DNA from: Desmonostoc muscorum FACHB-395
GTDB lineage: Bacteria > Cyanobacteriota > Cyanobacteriia > Cyanobacteriales > Nostocaceae
DNA length: 64,000 nt
Reading direction: 5' to 3'
Assembly: GCF_014698035.1 (NCBI RefSeq)
Contig: NZ_JACJSF010000001.1
Span: 186,001 to 250,000, forward strand
The translations under genes and the position numbers were made by a program. Shown in pieces: positions 31,188 to 42,115 of the stretch (the first letter of the stretch is position 1; each line of letters starts with the position of its first letter). The notes below the pieces were generated by a model that ran no database searches, had not been told where the DNA came from, and saw nothing but the letters and a program-made list of their open reading frames with translations.

Positions 31188-32138
31188 CTATTCTGCGGCG
31201 GTAGAAGTTAAGGACATTGTTTCCCACAACACCATGTGAGGTGGTGTTAGTACAGGCTGGTGTAGAGCAATTAGCTGGGCTAGGGTGGTCTTTAATTGAG
31301 TACGGGGTACGATATCATCAACAAAACCATGCTGGAGCAAATCTTCAGCAGTCTGAAAATTTTCGGGGAGTTTTTCTCGTAGGGTTTGCTCAATCACTCG
31401 CCGACCGGCAAAACCAATGGTTGCCTTGGGTTCTGCCAAAATAATATCGCCCAACATTGCAAAACTTGCGGTAACGCCGCCCGTTGTGGGATTGGTCAAA
31501 ACGGGAATATATAATAGTCGCGCGTCTTTATGACGTTGTAGGGCTGCGGAGATTTTCGCCATCTGCATCAAGGAAAGCATTCCTTCTTGCATTCTCGCGC
31601 CGCCGGAGGTGCAAACGATCACTACAGGATACCGCCGTTGAGTTGCTTGCTCAATCATCCGGGTGAGTTTTTCTCCCACAACCGAACCCATACTACCACC
31701 CATAAAACGGAAATCCATAACCCCAAGGGCAATGGGCAAACCATTGATTTGACCTAAACCAGTGTGAACTGCGTCTATTAAGCCAATTTTATCTTGTGTT
31801 TCCCGCAGGCGATCGCTGTAGAGTTTGCGATCGCGAAATTCTAGCGGATCGGTTGGACGCAAATGCTCGTCTAGAGGTTTCCAGGTATTATTATCTATCA
31901 ATTGGCGAATGCGCTCATCGCTGTCTACCCGATTGTGATGACCGCATTCGGCACAAACCATCTGATTAGCTTTCAGGTCTTTTGTATATGCCAAGACACT
32001 GCACTTAGAACATTTATGCCATAAACCATCAGCAATTTCACGTTCTTGTCGTTCAAGGCTGGTAGATCCTGATTTCCGTCGATTTGCAAACCAATCAAAT
32101 AGAGACTTTAAACCACGTGATTCTTCGTTGTTAGCCAT
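31188..32138 (-). CDS. accD: Acetyl-CoA carboxylase carboxyltransferase, beta subunit
   Basis: 316 residues. A four-Cys zinc finger ([10 protein letters not shown] and MVCAECGHH, about 42-65) precedes the crotonase-like carboxyltransferase fold with [12 protein letters not shown] and [18 protein letters not shown]. It forms malonyl-CoA with AccA for fatty acid synthesis in the cytoplasm. Complete and ordinary. Confidence 0.97.
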   Translation of the reverse strand: MANNEESRGLKSLFDWFANRRKSGSTSLERQEREIADGLWHKCSKCSVLAYTKDLKANQMVCAECGHHNRVDSDERIRQLIDNNTWKPLDEHLRPTDPLEFRDRKLYSDRLRETQDKIGLIDAVHTGLGQINGLPIALGVMDFRFMGGSMGSVVGEKLTRMIEQATQRRYPVVIVCTSGGARMQEGMLSLMQMAKISAALQRHKDARLLYIPVLTNPTTGGVTASFAMLGDIILAEPKATIGFAGRRVIEQTLREKLPENFQTAEDLLQHGFVDDIVPRTQLKTTLAQLIALHQPVLTPPHMVLWETMSLTSTAAE

Positions 32139-32666
32139 TTTTTATTTTATTTTAAGTGGGTATGAGGTCGAAAACATATCAAACCGTATTGGGTTGTCCT
32201 TAGTCACGAGTCATTTTTTTTTACTAATGACTAATTACTACATCGTCAAACTACGCTTTTAAGCAATTCAGACCTTAATTTTCATCTTTGGTTGCCAGCT
32301 TAACGAAAATACTTATACCAATACAAGTCTCCTGCTCTTTATTTTCAGCAGACTTAATTATATTGACGTACTGACAAAGCCATGAGAATACCAACCTCCA
32401 AATAAGATGCTCTCCCTCTCCCACCCAAATCAGTGATTCGTATTGCTAGGTTATGAACGATCGGCATCTGTTGCAATAGTTGTGCTTGCTAACGGTTAAT
32501 CGTCATCAAGAGGGTAATACAAGTCACAAGCAGAATATTATCAAAATATGAAGGGGCGATGGGGTAATGTTGGTTACAGTCACGAATTATAAATTTTTCT
32601 TATGAAAGGGCATTCGATATGGGTTACTCCCCTTATCCCCCTTCTCTCCATACTCGCGACTGCAAT
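32139..32666. other. Intergenic region, 528 bp
   Basis: No gene or strong palindrome seen. It contains short CTAATGACTAATTA-like heptamer traces near 32224 and should carry the accD promoter. Confidence 0.45.
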
Positions 32667-33557
32667 TCAAGACGCTGGAAAAAATAACCGCAGATAGGTA
32701 GACAAAATTGCTTCGCCACTAAACAGGGTAATCAGAGATCCTAAAGCGAGAAAAGGGCCAAAAGGCATCTTTTGTCCTAACCTGTGTGTCAATGTCTCTT
32801 CATTAGCGGCTCCTCTACCAGACGCTGCGCGTAGCTTGCTTCGACCTAAGAGTATCCGTTTATGCATAATAAGACCACTGCCAATTAAGGCTCCCAGCGC
32901 ACAGGCAATAAAACTAGCTAAGAGCAAATATTTCCAGCCTAACCAGGCTCCCATCATGGCTGCTAACTTGGCATCACCCGCGCCCATTGCAGTTTTCCCA
33001 AAGGCAATTGAACCCAATAGGGTGATCGCATCAAATAGCCATAAGCCCAAGACTGCACCTACTATGGCCATCATAAGGTGATTTACCAATGCCACAGAAC
33101 TTCCTTCTGGTAGATAACCAACCACCATTTGGAATAAAATTCCTACCACTAAACCAGACTGAGTAAGTGGATTAGGTAAGGTCATTGTATCCAGGTCAAT
33201 CAGCGATAGTGCCAATAACCAACTACAAAAAGCCCAATAGCCTATTGTGAAAGTCGAAACTTGAAATACTAAAAAAACCGCTAAAAAAATTATGCCCGTC
33301 ACCCCTTCTACCACGGGATAACGGACAGAAATTTTGCTTTTGCAATATCGACACCGCCCTCTTAATGAAATCCAGCCAAATACTGGTACATTGTCGTAAG
33401 CTTTTAGCTGGTTTAAGCATTTAGGACAACGAGAAGGCGGCCAAAGAATTGACAACCCAGCAGGTAGCCGATAAACAATAACGTTGAGAAAACTGCCAAT
33501 AGATGCACCCAAAGCAAAGACCATTACACTCGCTGAAATAGCGAACAAAATGTCCAT
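32667..33557 (-). CDS. pilD: Prepilin peptidase (type IV leader peptidase / N-methyltransferase)
   Basis: 296 residues, about seven membrane helices. The cytoplasmic zinc loop has Cys44, Cys47, Cys69 and Cys72 (CPKC, CRYC). The protease Asp residues lie in LIDLDTMTLPN (about 120-130) and MGAGDAK (about 195). It cleaves and methylates type IV pilins in the inner membrane. Residues about 238-250 (LRAASGRGA segment) are encoded by a small dispersed repeat inserted in frame at 32808-32845 in a predicted loop. Confidence 0.93.
   Translation of the reverse strand: MDILFAISASVMVFALGASIGSFLNVIVYRLPAGLSILWPPSRCPKCLNQLKAYDNVPVFGWISLRGRCRYCKSKISVRYPVVEGVTGIIFLAVFLVFQVSTFTIGYWAFCSWLLALSLIDLDTMTLPNPLTQSGLVVGILFQMVVGYLPEGSSVALVNHLMMAIVGAVLGLWLFDAITLLGSIAFGKTAMGAGDAKLAAMMGAWLGWKYLLLASFIACALGALIGSGLIMHKRILLGRSKLRAASGRGAANEETLTHRLGQKMPFGPFLALGSLITLFSGEAILSTYLRLFFPAS
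32808..32845. repeat. Small dispersed repeat in frame inside the prepilin peptidase gene
   Basis: The plus-strand sequence CTCTACCAGACGCTGCGCGT followed by AGCTTGCTTCG matches the small-repeat family (AGACGC...GCGTAGCTTGCTTC) found in the tRNA inserts. It adds about 12 codons without breaking the frame. Confidence 0.78.
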
Positions 33558-33569
33558 ATAGTCATTAGT

Positions 33570-33707
33570 CCTTTGTCATTAGTTCTGTGTCATTTGTCGT
33601 TTATCTTTTGTCTTTTGTCATTAGTCCTTTGTCGAGAACTAATGACTAATGACCAATGACTAATGACCAATGACTAATGACTAATAACTAATGACCAATG
33701 ACTAATA
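33570..33707. repeat. ATGACTA/ATGACCA heptamer repeats
   Basis: GTCATTAG/TTTGTCATT units on the left and CTAATGACCAATGA units on the right form 7-bp tandem repeats arranged as an inverted pair. They lie between the prepilin peptidase gene and the small ORF. Similar heptamers occur at 41105-41126, 42841-42875 and 60051-60082. Confidence 0.85.
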
Positions 33708-33962
33708 GATGTGTGATTCAATTTGACTTAAGGGTACAAAACACTCTTGAGGTAAAAGAACTGGTTGGTTAGTAAAAATAACCTTACCTCGATGATTAAC
33801 ACGATTAATTGCTACACCGGAAGGTTGCCCAGCGATTTCGGGATGAACTTCACAGTGAGTATAGTATATCTGCCCAGCAGCTCTGATTACAGCAGGATCA
33901 ATCAAAGGCGATTGGTTCTTTGGGGCGGTGAAATTTACTGGATTCTGTCGTAATGCGTACAC
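33702..33962 (-). CDS. Hypothetical protein, 86 aa
   Basis: The frame starts at GTG 33962 (MYALRQNPVNFTAPKNQSPL) and has normal codon use, with a mix of strands and loops and no membrane segment. Residues 30-86 (GQIYYTHCEVHPEIAGQPSG and following) look like a small folded domain. I recognise no family. It is between the prepilin peptidase and leuB genes on the same strand. Confidence 0.6.
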   Translation of the reverse strand: MYALRQNPVNFTAPKNQSPLIDPAVIRAAGQIYYTHCEVHPEIAGQPSGVAINRVNHRGKVIFTNQPVLLPQECFVPLSQIESHIY

Positions 33963-34052
33963 TATCGACTGTTATTTGATTGCTAGATTTCCCTTTAGTC
34001 TACCCGAAACTTATAGCAAAGGTTGCCAAATTGGCCAGGTTGCACTTTAAAA

Positions 34053-35141
34053 TTATTTTTGTTCGAGAGCCTTAATGAGTGAGTCTCCCATAGCGCGGCA
34101 ACCAAGGAGGTTTTTTCCTGGAGAAATTATATCCCCAGTGCGATCGCCTTGCTCTAAAACTTGGAATACAGCTTGTTCGATATGATCTGCCGCTTTTGGT
34201 TGATCTAAGGCGTAGCGTAGCATCATCGCCGCACTCAAAACCTGTGCTAGAGGATTGGCCTTATCCTGTCCAGCAATATCTGGGGCGGAACCATGAACTG
34301 GTTCAAATACACCAGGCCCAGAAGCACCCAAACTCGCTGAGGGTAACATCCCAATACTACCGGTAAGCATGGCAGCAGCATCAGAGAGAATATCGCCAAA
34401 CAAATTGCCTGTAACAATGGTGTCGAACTGCTTGGGAGCGCGTACTAACTGCATAGCAGCATTATCTACATATAAATGAGAGAGTTCGATATCTGGATAT
34501 TCTTGTGAAAGTTGGGTGATGCGATCGCGCCACAACTGAGATACTTCTAATACGTTCGCCTTATCCACCGAACAAAGTTTCCCACCGCGTTTTCTAGCCG
34601 CTTCAAACGCCACCCGCCCAATGCGCTCAATTTCTGATTCGGTGTAAACCATTGTATTTACACCGCGTTTCTCACCAGTTTCTGTGGCAAAAATCCCTTT
34701 AGGTTTACCGAAGTAAATCCCACCAGTGAGTTCGCGCACCACCATAATATCCACGCCTTCCACAACTTCGCGTTTCAAAGTCGAGGCATCGATTAGCTGG
34801 GGCAAAATTTTCGCTGGACGCAAATTGGCAAATAAGCCCAAACCTGCGCGTAGCCCTAACAAACCTGCTTCTGGGCGTAAATTGGATGGCAGAGAATCCC
34901 ACTTATAGCCACCAATTGCTGCAAGTAACACAGCATCACTGTTACGACAAGTTTCTAGAGTGGCAGATGGTAAGGGTTCGCCTGTAGCGTCAATTGCTGC
35001 ACCACCAATGAGGGCTTCTTGGAATTCAAACTTCAGATCAAATTGCTTCCCTACGACTTTCAGCACATCTACCGCCACTGCCATAATTTCAGGGCCAATG
35101 CCATCGCCGGGGAGTAGAGTAATGCGGTAGTTCTGGGTCAT
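34053..35141 (-). CDS. leuB: 3-isopropylmalate dehydrogenase
   Basis: 362 residues. Starts [20 protein letters not shown] with the NAD/substrate fold, [14 protein letters not shown] at about 135-148, metal ligands in [14 protein letters not shown] (about 245-258) and [14 protein letters not shown] near 285-298. It catalyses the third step of leucine synthesis. Complete. Confidence 0.97.
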   Translation of the reverse strand: MTQNYRITLLPGDGIGPEIMAVAVDVLKVVGKQFDLKFEFQEALIGGAAIDATGEPLPSATLETCRNSDAVLLAAIGGYKWDSLPSNLRPEAGLLGLRAGLGLFANLRPAKILPQLIDASTLKREVVEGVDIMVVRELTGGIYFGKPKGIFATETGEKRGVNTMVYTESEIERIGRVAFEAARKRGGKLCSVDKANVLEVSQLWRDRITQLSQEYPDIELSHLYVDNAAMQLVRAPKQFDTIVTGNLFGDILSDAAAMLTGSIGMLPSASLGASGPGVFEPVHGSAPDIAGQDKANPLAQVLSAAMMLRYALDQPKAADHIEQAVFQVLEQGDRTGDIISPGKNLLGCRAMGDSLIKALEQK

Positions 35142-35390
35142 AGCTGATGATTACTAGGTAAATGCTTACAGATTAAATATCATACCGAGCAAGTGTACCA
35201 ATGGAGTTTTTAATTTATTTCTGAGTCGGGGAAGTAATCTGACAAATATTTCGATACTCAGCAAGTATGAGAACTTCTCTCAAAAACTCAGCTATAGAAT
35301 CTAAAAATTAAAAAAAACTATCTATAGGAATTTTTTGTTGCAATTAGTTGTATGTTTTTATGTTAATAAACGCAAACACAAAAATGGTTT

Positions 35391-36245
35391 ATGAATTTTA
35401 ATCAAATAGGTCAAGTTGCCCTTCAACTGCTAACTCTGTTTGGACTTAAAGTTTTAGGCGCAATTCTTATATGGCTGATTGCTCAACGCTTGATTGATTT
35501 TGCATTGAAGCTAGTACGACGTGCTTTCCGAAGCCAACAAATTGACCCGACACTAATTAACTATCTTCTGAATATCATTGGTGTAACGCTGAAAATTGTT
35601 CTAATTGTGGCAATTCTCGGCTTCTTTGGGGTTGAAACAACTTCCTTTGCCGCATTGTTAGCAGCAGCTGGCATTGCAATTGGTGCAGCATGGGGAGGAC
35701 TACTAGCAAACTTTGCAGCAGGCGCATTTTTAATTGTTTTTCGACCCTTCAAAGTTGGTGATTTCATCACAGCTGGAGGTGTCACAGGCACTGTTACAGA
35801 ACTTGGACTGTTCACAACTGGTATTAATACACCTGATAACGTCTTGACGATTGTTGCCAATAATAAAATCTTTGCTGATAATATCCAGAATTATTCTGCC
35901 AATCCTTACCGTCGGGTTGATTTGGTGGCTCAAATCCATCATGATGTGAAACATAACGAAGCGATCGCACTTTTGAAAGCGAAAATTAGCCAAATTCCTA
36001 ATGTCCTTCAAAATCCAGCGCCGGATGTAGAAATTCAGGATTTCAACTTTGCAGGGCCTGTATTAGCAGTACGTCCTTATTGCAATAATGATCATTACTG
36101 GCAGGTTTATTTCGACACTAATAAAGCTATCCGTGAAACCTTTAGCGAAGCTGGGTATCCAGTTCCCGAATACCGTTATACAGTTAACGGTTCATCTCCT
36201 CATGCAATTAATAATGTCATCCCACCACTATCAGAAATAACTTGA
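35391..36245 (+). CDS. Small-conductance mechanosensitive channel (MscS family)
   Basis: 284 residues. N-terminal helices followed by the pore helix region FAALLAAAGIAIGAAWGGLL (about 83-102) and the cytoplasmic beta domain beginning RPFKVGDFITAGGVTGTVTE (about 120-139). It opens under membrane tension to release osmolytes. Standard length. Confidence 0.92.
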   Translation: MNFNQIGQVALQLLTLFGLKVLGAILIWLIAQRLIDFALKLVRRAFRSQQIDPTLINYLLNIIGVTLKIVLIVAILGFFGVETTSFAALLAAAGIAIGAAWGGLLANFAAGAFLIVFRPFKVGDFITAGGVTGTVTELGLFTTGINTPDNVLTIVANNKIFADNIQNYSANPYRRVDLVAQIHHDVKHNEAIALLKAKISQIPNVLQNPAPDVEIQDFNFAGPVLAVRPYCNNDHYWQVYFDTNKAIRETFSEAGYPVPEYRYTVNGSSPHAINNVIPPLSEIT

Positions 36246-36419
36246 TAGTAGAGCAATAAGTCAAGGTTTTATTTGCAAAGTTTTCTAAATAGCAGAATAA
36301 GAATTAATAAGTAGGTAGGGCATAAGCCTTACTTACTTTTTTATGTAGCCAATTTCCTGAGAGTCAGTTTCAATTTCCGAAACAAGGCTGACAGAAGTTG
36401 TAGAAAGAGGTTACGTTAA

Positions 36420-37400
36420 GTGTTAATCACAAGCCGCACCCCAGCAGCGATGGTAAAAGAATTAGCAATTTGCACCCGTGGACTAACTAAGCAATTTGAC
36501 AGACACGTTGCTGTTAATGATGTGGATTTAGAAATCCAGGCGGGGGAAGTATATGGACTGATTGGGCCCAATGGCGCGGGTAAAACAACTCTCATCCGCA
36601 TGTTGGCAACTGCTGAAGAACCAACTACGGGTGAAATTTATATTAATGGCGATCGCCTACTCCGTGACAAGAGTAATCCCAAACTGAAGCGTCGTCTAGG
36701 CTACTTACCCGATGACTACCCACTATATGAAGATTTGACTGTCTGGGATTACCTAGATTATTTTGCGCGTCTCTATCGCTTGCGAGAACCGCGCCGCACT
36801 CAACGTCTACATGAAGTTTTAGAACTTATTCAACTTGGAAATAAACGCCACAGCCAGATTTCTACTCTGTCACGGGGGATGAAACAGCGCTTAAGTTTAG
36901 CGCGAACCATTATCCACGAACCGATTTTACTACTACTAGATGAGCCTGTTTCTGGGCTTGACCCCATCGCCAGGATGCACTTTCGCGAAATCATCAAGGC
37001 TTTGCAAGAAGCTGGGATGACTGTAATCATTTCTTCCCATGTTCTCAGTGATTTAGCGGAACTGTGTACATCTGTGGGAATTATGGAACTTGGCTTCTTG
37101 GTAGAAAGTACTTCCCTACAGCAACTTTACCAACGTCTTTCCCACCAGCAAATTGTGATATCCACTTTAGGGAACCTGGAGACACTTTTAAGGGAATTGA
37201 AACATCACCATTTAGTAGAAGAGTGGGAGGTGATATCAGGAAAAAATAGCGTGCGGGTGAATTTTTCGGGTAAAGAAGAAGATAGTGCTGAGTTGTTGCG
37301 ATCGCTGATCAAAGCAGATATTCCTCTGACTGATTTTCACTGCACCCAAGAAGACTTAGAAACTATTTTCTTAAAATTAGGTCACAAACAAGCATCTTAA
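36420..37400 (+). CDS. ABC transporter ATP-binding protein (ABC-2 type exporter)
   Basis: 326 residues from GTG 36420; an ATG at 36450 (MVKELAICTRGL) is as likely. Walker A GPNGAGKTT at about 50-58, signature LSRGMKQRLSLARTI at about 152-166, Walker B LLLLDEPVSGLDP and the H-loop SSHVLSDL are all present. A C-terminal 80-residue domain is typical of drug/polymer exporters. It is followed after 44 nt by its membrane partner. Confidence 0.93.
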   Translation: MLITSRTPAAMVKELAICTRGLTKQFDRHVAVNDVDLEIQAGEVYGLIGPNGAGKTTLIRMLATAEEPTTGEIYINGDRLLRDKSNPKLKRRLGYLPDDYPLYEDLTVWDYLDYFARLYRLREPRRTQRLHEVLELIQLGNKRHSQISTLSRGMKQRLSLARTIIHEPILLLLDEPVSGLDPIARMHFREIIKALQEAGMTVIISSHVLSDLAELCTSVGIMELGFLVESTSLQQLYQRLSHQQIVISTLGNLETLLRELKHHHLVEEWEVISGKNSVRVNFSGKEEDSAELLRSLIKADIPLTDFHCTQEDLETIFLKLGHKQAS

Positions 37401-37444
37401 TTTGCCAACAAATATAACTCCCCATTTTTGGAGAATTTTTTCTT

Positions 37445-39214
37445 ATGATGCCCAATTTTATAGACAAAATCGGCGATTGGAATCCGCAACTATTGCGGGA
37501 ACTCAAAGGTAGGCTGAAATTTTTTAATGTTGCGATCGCAGTTGCAACATCGTTACTGCTGCAACTGGTAGTTTTTTTATATCAGTTACGCGAGTTTCCT
37601 GACGATCAATACTCGCTAACAAACACATATTGTCGTTTAAGTCAAGTATATCAACGGCAACAAAACCAAACTTACCAGCAATCAGATCAATATCAAATTC
37701 CTGGCCTCAATGATTTACTCACAAAGAATATTTGTCCCCAAAATCAAATTGATTGGCAGTTGTGGTGGCGAGATCATTGGGAATATATATTCCTGACATT
37801 GAGTGTAATTTTTGTATTTACACTATTAGTTGCAGGAACTTATTTATTAATCAACGATTTAGCCAAAGAAGAAATTCGCGGTACATTGAATTTCATCCGT
37901 CTTAGCCCCCAATCAGAAACTAGTATATTAACTGGTAAATTACTAGGAGTTCCGAGTTTAGTTTATCTCGTCATCTTAGTTGCAGTTCCTTTACATCTGT
38001 TGGCTGGACGTTCTGCTGAAATTGCCTTTAGTTACATTTTTAGTTACTACGCAATTCTTGCCACTAGCTGTATTTTCTTCTACAGTGCCGCATTGCTATT
38101 TGGTTTAATTAGTCGTTTATTTAGCGGTTTTCAGCCTTGGTTAGGTAGTGGTGCAGTATTGCTTTTCTTGTTCACAGTAATGGGGTTTGCATCATCGTCT
38201 TCTAGCAACATTTTAAATAATTCAACTGCTTGGATAAGGCTTTTCGCTCCTTGGGATACAATAAATTATCTGTTTCCTAACTTGTTACGTGTATACAATG
38301 GTTCTCAACTGAAAAACCTAGAGTTTTTCTATTTACCATTAGGGACAAATGTTATTAGTATTGTTGGTTTCCATTTATTAAATTTGGGATTGTGCAGTTA
38401 CGGAATCTTACAAGCTCTAAAACGTTCTTTCCGTAATCCTCAAGCCTCAATTATAAGCAAGGGACAAAGTTATGTATTAGTAGCTTTTTGCCAGATCATG
38501 ATGTGGGGCTTTACCTTACAATCGTGGGACAATGATTCCAACTTTTATGAACAGGTTGGGCAAAATTTAGTTTTTCTGGCAATATACAACTTGGGGTTAC
38601 TTTTGAGTTTGATTGCCATTCTTTCCCCTCATCGTCAAGATGTACAAGATTGGGCAAGATATCGACATCAAGAAGTTTCTAACCGCAAGAGTGTTTGGCG
38701 GGATCTAATTTGGTCAGAAAAAAGCCCTGCACTTGTGGCGATCGCTATTAATCTGGCAATTGTTACTATCCCTTTGCTAGTCTGGATTTCAATTACATCT
38801 GTTTTCGATACGGACTATAGCCATAATGGGGCAGGTGACGATTTTAACAGGTTAAAAGTACTCTCATCTGTAGCTTTGTCTATCAGCATAATCATGATTT
38901 ATGCTACCATTGCCCAATTAATACTTTTGCTGAAAACTCCCAAACGTTCTTTCTGGGCAATAGGTACTATAGGTACGGTAACGTTCTTACCACCAATGAT
39001 TCTAGAATTTCTTGGTATCTCCGCGTGGAAACATCCTACTGTATGGCTGTTTTCAACCTTTCCTTGGTCAGCGATCCAATATTCTGGAGTGACAACAATT
39101 TTTATGGCATTCCTGGCTCAGTTGAGTGTTTTAGCATTGTTAAATTTCCAGTTGACAAAGCAGGTGAGATTAGCAGGTGAATCTGCTACGAAAGCATTGT
39201 TAGCCGGACGGTAA
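37445..39214 (+). CDS. ABC-2 type exporter permease, 589 aa
   Basis: About 12 hydrophobic segments in two halves. The first half shows ELKGRLKFFNVAIAVATSLL and a soluble loop (about 50-105), then AKEEIRGTLNFIRLSPQSET, the cytoplasmic motif of ABC-2 permeases. The doubled size suggests a fusion of two permease halves. Substrate unknown. A hairpin terminator follows at 39231-39265. Confidence 0.85.
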   Translation: MMPNFIDKIGDWNPQLLRELKGRLKFFNVAIAVATSLLLQLVVFLYQLREFPDDQYSLTNTYCRLSQVYQRQQNQTYQQSDQYQIPGLNDLLTKNICPQNQIDWQLWWRDHWEYIFLTLSVIFVFTLLVAGTYLLINDLAKEEIRGTLNFIRLSPQSETSILTGKLLGVPSLVYLVILVAVPLHLLAGRSAEIAFSYIFSYYAILATSCIFFYSAALLFGLISRLFSGFQPWLGSGAVLLFLFTVMGFASSSSSNILNNSTAWIRLFAPWDTINYLFPNLLRVYNGSQLKNLEFFYLPLGTNVISIVGFHLLNLGLCSYGILQALKRSFRNPQASIISKGQSYVLVAFCQIMMWGFTLQSWDNDSNFYEQVGQNLVFLAIYNLGLLLSLIAILSPHRQDVQDWARYRHQEVSNRKSVWRDLIWSEKSPALVAIAINLAIVTIPLLVWISITSVFDTDYSHNGAGDDFNRLKVLSSVALSISIIMIYATIAQLILLLKTPKRSFWAIGTIGTVTFLPPMILEFLGISAWKHPTVWLFSTFPWSAIQYSGVTTIFMAFLAQLSVLALLNFQLTKQVRLAGESATKALLAGR

Positions 39215-39230
39215 GTAAGTTTTTATACAT

Positions 39231-39265
39231 AAGAACCCTGATTTCTCTGAGAAGTCGGGGTTCTT
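39231..39265 (+). terminator. Hairpin terminator after the ABC-2 operon
   Basis: AAGAACCC and GGGTTCTT form the outer 8-bp stem, with an inner TTCTC/GAGAA helix, followed by TGTATTAAGG. It is a plausible terminator for the plus strand. Confidence 0.65.
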
Positions 39266-39317
39266 GTATTAAGGTTAAACTTTTAATTAGCACAAGTATA
39301 GTAATAACCTGACAATC

Positions 39318-39800
39318 ATGCTAAATCTGCCGGCTCAAGACCTACGCCATACAGCCATCCAGTTTTTAGAACAAAATCCCCTACAGCGTCTACAAATTCT
39401 TAAGCAACTGGGAATTGGTCGTTATGAGTTTTTAACTAAAATCCGCCTAAATGAAGCAAATATCATCTGTATGATGCGGTTTTTTAAATATCCAAGTCAG
39501 CTAAAATTTCCAAATCTAATAGGAGCAGATTTATCTGGCTTAATTTTAGATGATGTAAACTTCATCCGAGGCAATTTGTCTGGAGCAAATCTACAAGGTA
39601 GTAGTTTAGTCAATGCAGACCTCTTATTTGCAAATTTAATGAAAGCCGATTTGAGAAATGCAGATTTGCGAGGTGCAACTTTGGATGAGACTATTTGGTT
39701 AGAGACTCTAGTAGATAAGTGTCACCTGGGTCTAGGTACTGGTTTAACTCTGCTACAACGTCAAGATTTACAACTGCGCGGGGCTAGATTTAACTCTTGA
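39318..39800 (+). CDS. Pentapeptide-repeat protein
   Basis: 160 residues. Residues 1-60 are helical; residues about 66-125 hold tandem A(D/N)LXX repeats ([55 protein letters not shown]), which form a right-handed beta-helix. Cyanobacteria have many of these, mostly without known function. Probably monocistronic. Confidence 0.85.
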   Translation: MLNLPAQDLRHTAIQFLEQNPLQRLQILKQLGIGRYEFLTKIRLNEANIICMMRFFKYPSQLKFPNLIGADLSGLILDDVNFIRGNLSGANLQGSSLVNADLLFANLMKADLRNADLRGATLDETIWLETLVDKCHLGLGTGLTLLQRQDLQLRGARFNS

Positions 39801-39865
39801 AAAGACGTTAATTGAAACACAAAAAATTATAAGATGATTGGATCGAGATTGGTCTGGATAAGTTG

Positions 39866-41029
39866 ATGAATATTAAGTTGCCCCAAAAATTGATGCTGCT
39901 AGGTTCAGGAGAATTAGGGAAAGAATTGGCGATCGCGGCTCAACGTCTTGGTAATTATGTGATTGCCGTTGACCGCTATCCCAATGCTCCCGCTATGCAA
40001 GTTGCTGATGTATCTGAAGTGATTTCTATGCTCAGTGCTGATGATTTAGAAGCTGTAGTGACAAAACATCAGCCAGATATTATCATACCAGAAATTGAAG
40101 CTATTAGAACAGAAAAACTGATCGAATTTGAGCAGCGAGGGATTACAGTTATACCAACTGCGGCTGCCACTAACTATACAATGAACCGCGATAGAATTAG
40201 GGAACTGGCGCATCAACAATTGGGCATCAGAACGGCTAAATATGGTTATGCAACAACCCTAGAAGAATTGATTACAATTTCTGATGAAATTGGGTTTAGT
40301 AATGTTGTTAAACCTGTGATGTCATCCTCTGGTAAAGGTCAGTCTGTAGTGCAGGATAAGAGTGAAGTTGAGAAAGCATGGAATTATGCGATCGCAAATT
40401 CTAGAGGAGACAGTCAAAAGGTCATCGTAGAAGAATTTATTAATTTTGAAATCGAGATAACATTATTAACAATTAAACAGTGGAATGCACCGACTATTTT
40501 CTGTCCTCCTATTGGTCATCGCCAAGAACGAGGAGATTATCAAGAATCGTGGCAACCCGCACTAATTTCTGAAGATAAGATATTAAAATCTCAAGAAATA
40601 GCGAGAAAAGTTACTGATGCTTTAGGAGGAGCCGGAATTTTTGGCGTTGAATTTTTCATTACTAAAGATGAAGTGATTTTTTCCGAACTTTCTCCCAGAC
40701 CGCACGATACGGGAATGGTGACATTAATTTCACAAAATCTCAATGAATTTGAACTACATCTAAGAGCAATTTTAGGCTTGCCAATTCCTCATATAGAACA
40801 GCTAGGAGCCTCAGCTAGTGCGGTAATTTTAGCTTCGGAAAAATCTGATTCTATTGGTTTTACAGGTGTAGCCGATGCTTTGTCAGAAAAAGATGTCGAT
40901 ATTAGATTATTTGGTAAACCTAATGCTCATCCATATCGACGAATGGGAGTAGCTTTAGCCAAGGGTCTGAATATCGAAGAGGCTAGGGAAAAAGCTACTA
41001 AAGCTGCAAGTAAAATCAAAATTATTTAA
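39866..41029 (+). CDS. purT: Formate-dependent phosphoribosylglycinamide formyltransferase 2
   Basis: 387 residues from ATG 39866. Begins MNIKLPQKLMLLGSGELGKE (ATP-grasp pre-domain), with VVKPVMSSSGKGQSV as the ATP-binding loop and FSELSPRPHDTGMVTLISQN near the active site. It formylates GAR with formate and ATP in purine synthesis. Complete and ordinary. Confidence 0.96.
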   Translation: MNIKLPQKLMLLGSGELGKELAIAAQRLGNYVIAVDRYPNAPAMQVADVSEVISMLSADDLEAVVTKHQPDIIIPEIEAIRTEKLIEFEQRGITVIPTAAATNYTMNRDRIRELAHQQLGIRTAKYGYATTLEELITISDEIGFSNVVKPVMSSSGKGQSVVQDKSEVEKAWNYAIANSRGDSQKVIVEEFINFEIEITLLTIKQWNAPTIFCPPIGHRQERGDYQESWQPALISEDKILKSQEIARKVTDALGGAGIFGVEFFITKDEVIFSELSPRPHDTGMVTLISQNLNEFELHLRAILGLPIPHIEQLGASASAVILASEKSDSIGFTGVADALSEKDVDIRLFGKPNAHPYRRMGVALAKGLNIEEAREKATKAASKIKII

Positions 41030-41104
41030 TCAAAAGCTGATGAGTGCCTAAATCAAAGGTAAGGTGATGCTCTGCTTCCGAAGCTAGTTCCGACGCAATA
41101 AAAA

Positions 41105-41126
41105 ATGACAAATGACAAATGACAAA
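41105..41126. repeat. Short AATGACA heptamer run
   Basis: Three ATGACAA units just before the cysteine synthase gene, of the same heptamer type as at 33570-33707. Confidence 0.8.
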
Positions 41127-41137
41127 GGACTATAATT

Positions 41138-42100
41138 ATGCGAATTGCTCGTAACATTACAGAACTTGTTGGTCGTACCCCCCTAGTTCGGTTGAACCGC
41201 ATTCCTCAAACAGAAGGATGTGTTGCGGAAATTGTGGTGAAACTCGAAAGTCTAAACCCATCGGCATCAGTCAAAGACCGGATTGGGGTGAGTATGATTA
41301 ACGCCGCCGAAGAGGAGGGGCTGATTACTCCTGAGAAGACAATATTAGTAGAACCCACTTCTGGAAATACAGGAATTGCCCTAGCAATGACAGCAGCAGC
41401 TAAGGGTTATCGATTAATTTTGACAATGCCAGAAACCATGAGTGGGGAGCGTCGGGCAATGTTGCGGGCTTATGGAGCAGAACTGGAACTAACGCCAGGT
41501 ATGGAAGGCATGAGTGGGGCAATTAGACGAGCGCAGCAAATAGTTAATAGTACGCCAAATACCTATATGTTGCAGCAGTTCCGCAATCCAGCTAATGCAA
41601 AAGTGCATCGAGAAACTACAGCTCTTGAAATTTGGGAAGATACTGATGGACAAGTAGATATAGTTGTGGCGGGTGTGGGCACTGGTGGTACGATCACTGG
41701 GGTAGCAGAAGTGATTAAAGCACGCAAACCTAGTTCTAAAGCGATCGCAGTTGAACCAGCCAATAGCCCAGTTTTATCTGGGGGACAGCCAGGGCCACAC
41801 AAAATCCAAGGAATTGGCGCTGGGTTTATTCCCCAAGTTCTCAAGATAAAATTGATAGATGAAGTGATTACCATCACCGATGACGAAGCGATCGCTTATA
41901 GTCGGCGTTTGGCAAAAGAAGAAGGGCTACTATCTGGCATTTCCAGTGGAGCCGCTTTATGTGCAGCAATTCGCGTTGCTCAACGTGAAGAAAACAAAGG
42001 GCGTTTAATTGTGATGATTCAGCCCAGCTTTGGTGAGAGGTATCTGAGTACACCGTTGTTCCAAGACCTGGAGGCAAGGTTGCCCGCTAGCGTTGGTTAA
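41138..42100 (+). CDS. cysK: Cysteine synthase A (O-acetylserine sulfhydrylase)
   Basis: 320 residues. [12 protein letters not shown] at about 11-22, the PLP lysine in [11 protein letters not shown] (Lys near 46), the substrate loop [12 protein letters not shown] (about 71-82) and the phosphate-binding [10 protein letters not shown] (about 179-188). It makes cysteine from O-acetylserine and sulfide. Complete. Confidence 0.95.
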   Translation: MRIARNITELVGRTPLVRLNRIPQTEGCVAEIVVKLESLNPSASVKDRIGVSMINAAEEEGLITPEKTILVEPTSGNTGIALAMTAAAKGYRLILTMPETMSGERRAMLRAYGAELELTPGMEGMSGAIRRAQQIVNSTPNTYMLQQFRNPANAKVHRETTALEIWEDTDGQVDIVVAGVGTGGTITGVAEVIKARKPSSKAIAVEPANSPVLSGGQPGPHKIQGIGAGFIPQVLKIKLIDEVITITDDEAIAYSRRLAKEEGLLSGISSGAALCAAIRVAQREENKGRLIVMIQPSFGERYLSTPLFQDLEARLPASVG

Positions 42101-42115
42101 CGATACATTGAATTA

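Noticed and set aside
30955..31227. 90-codon minus-strand open frame
   Set aside because: It covers the MFS gene end and the G-rich/C-rich repeat; the LPCPLLPYPL composition is repeat-derived.
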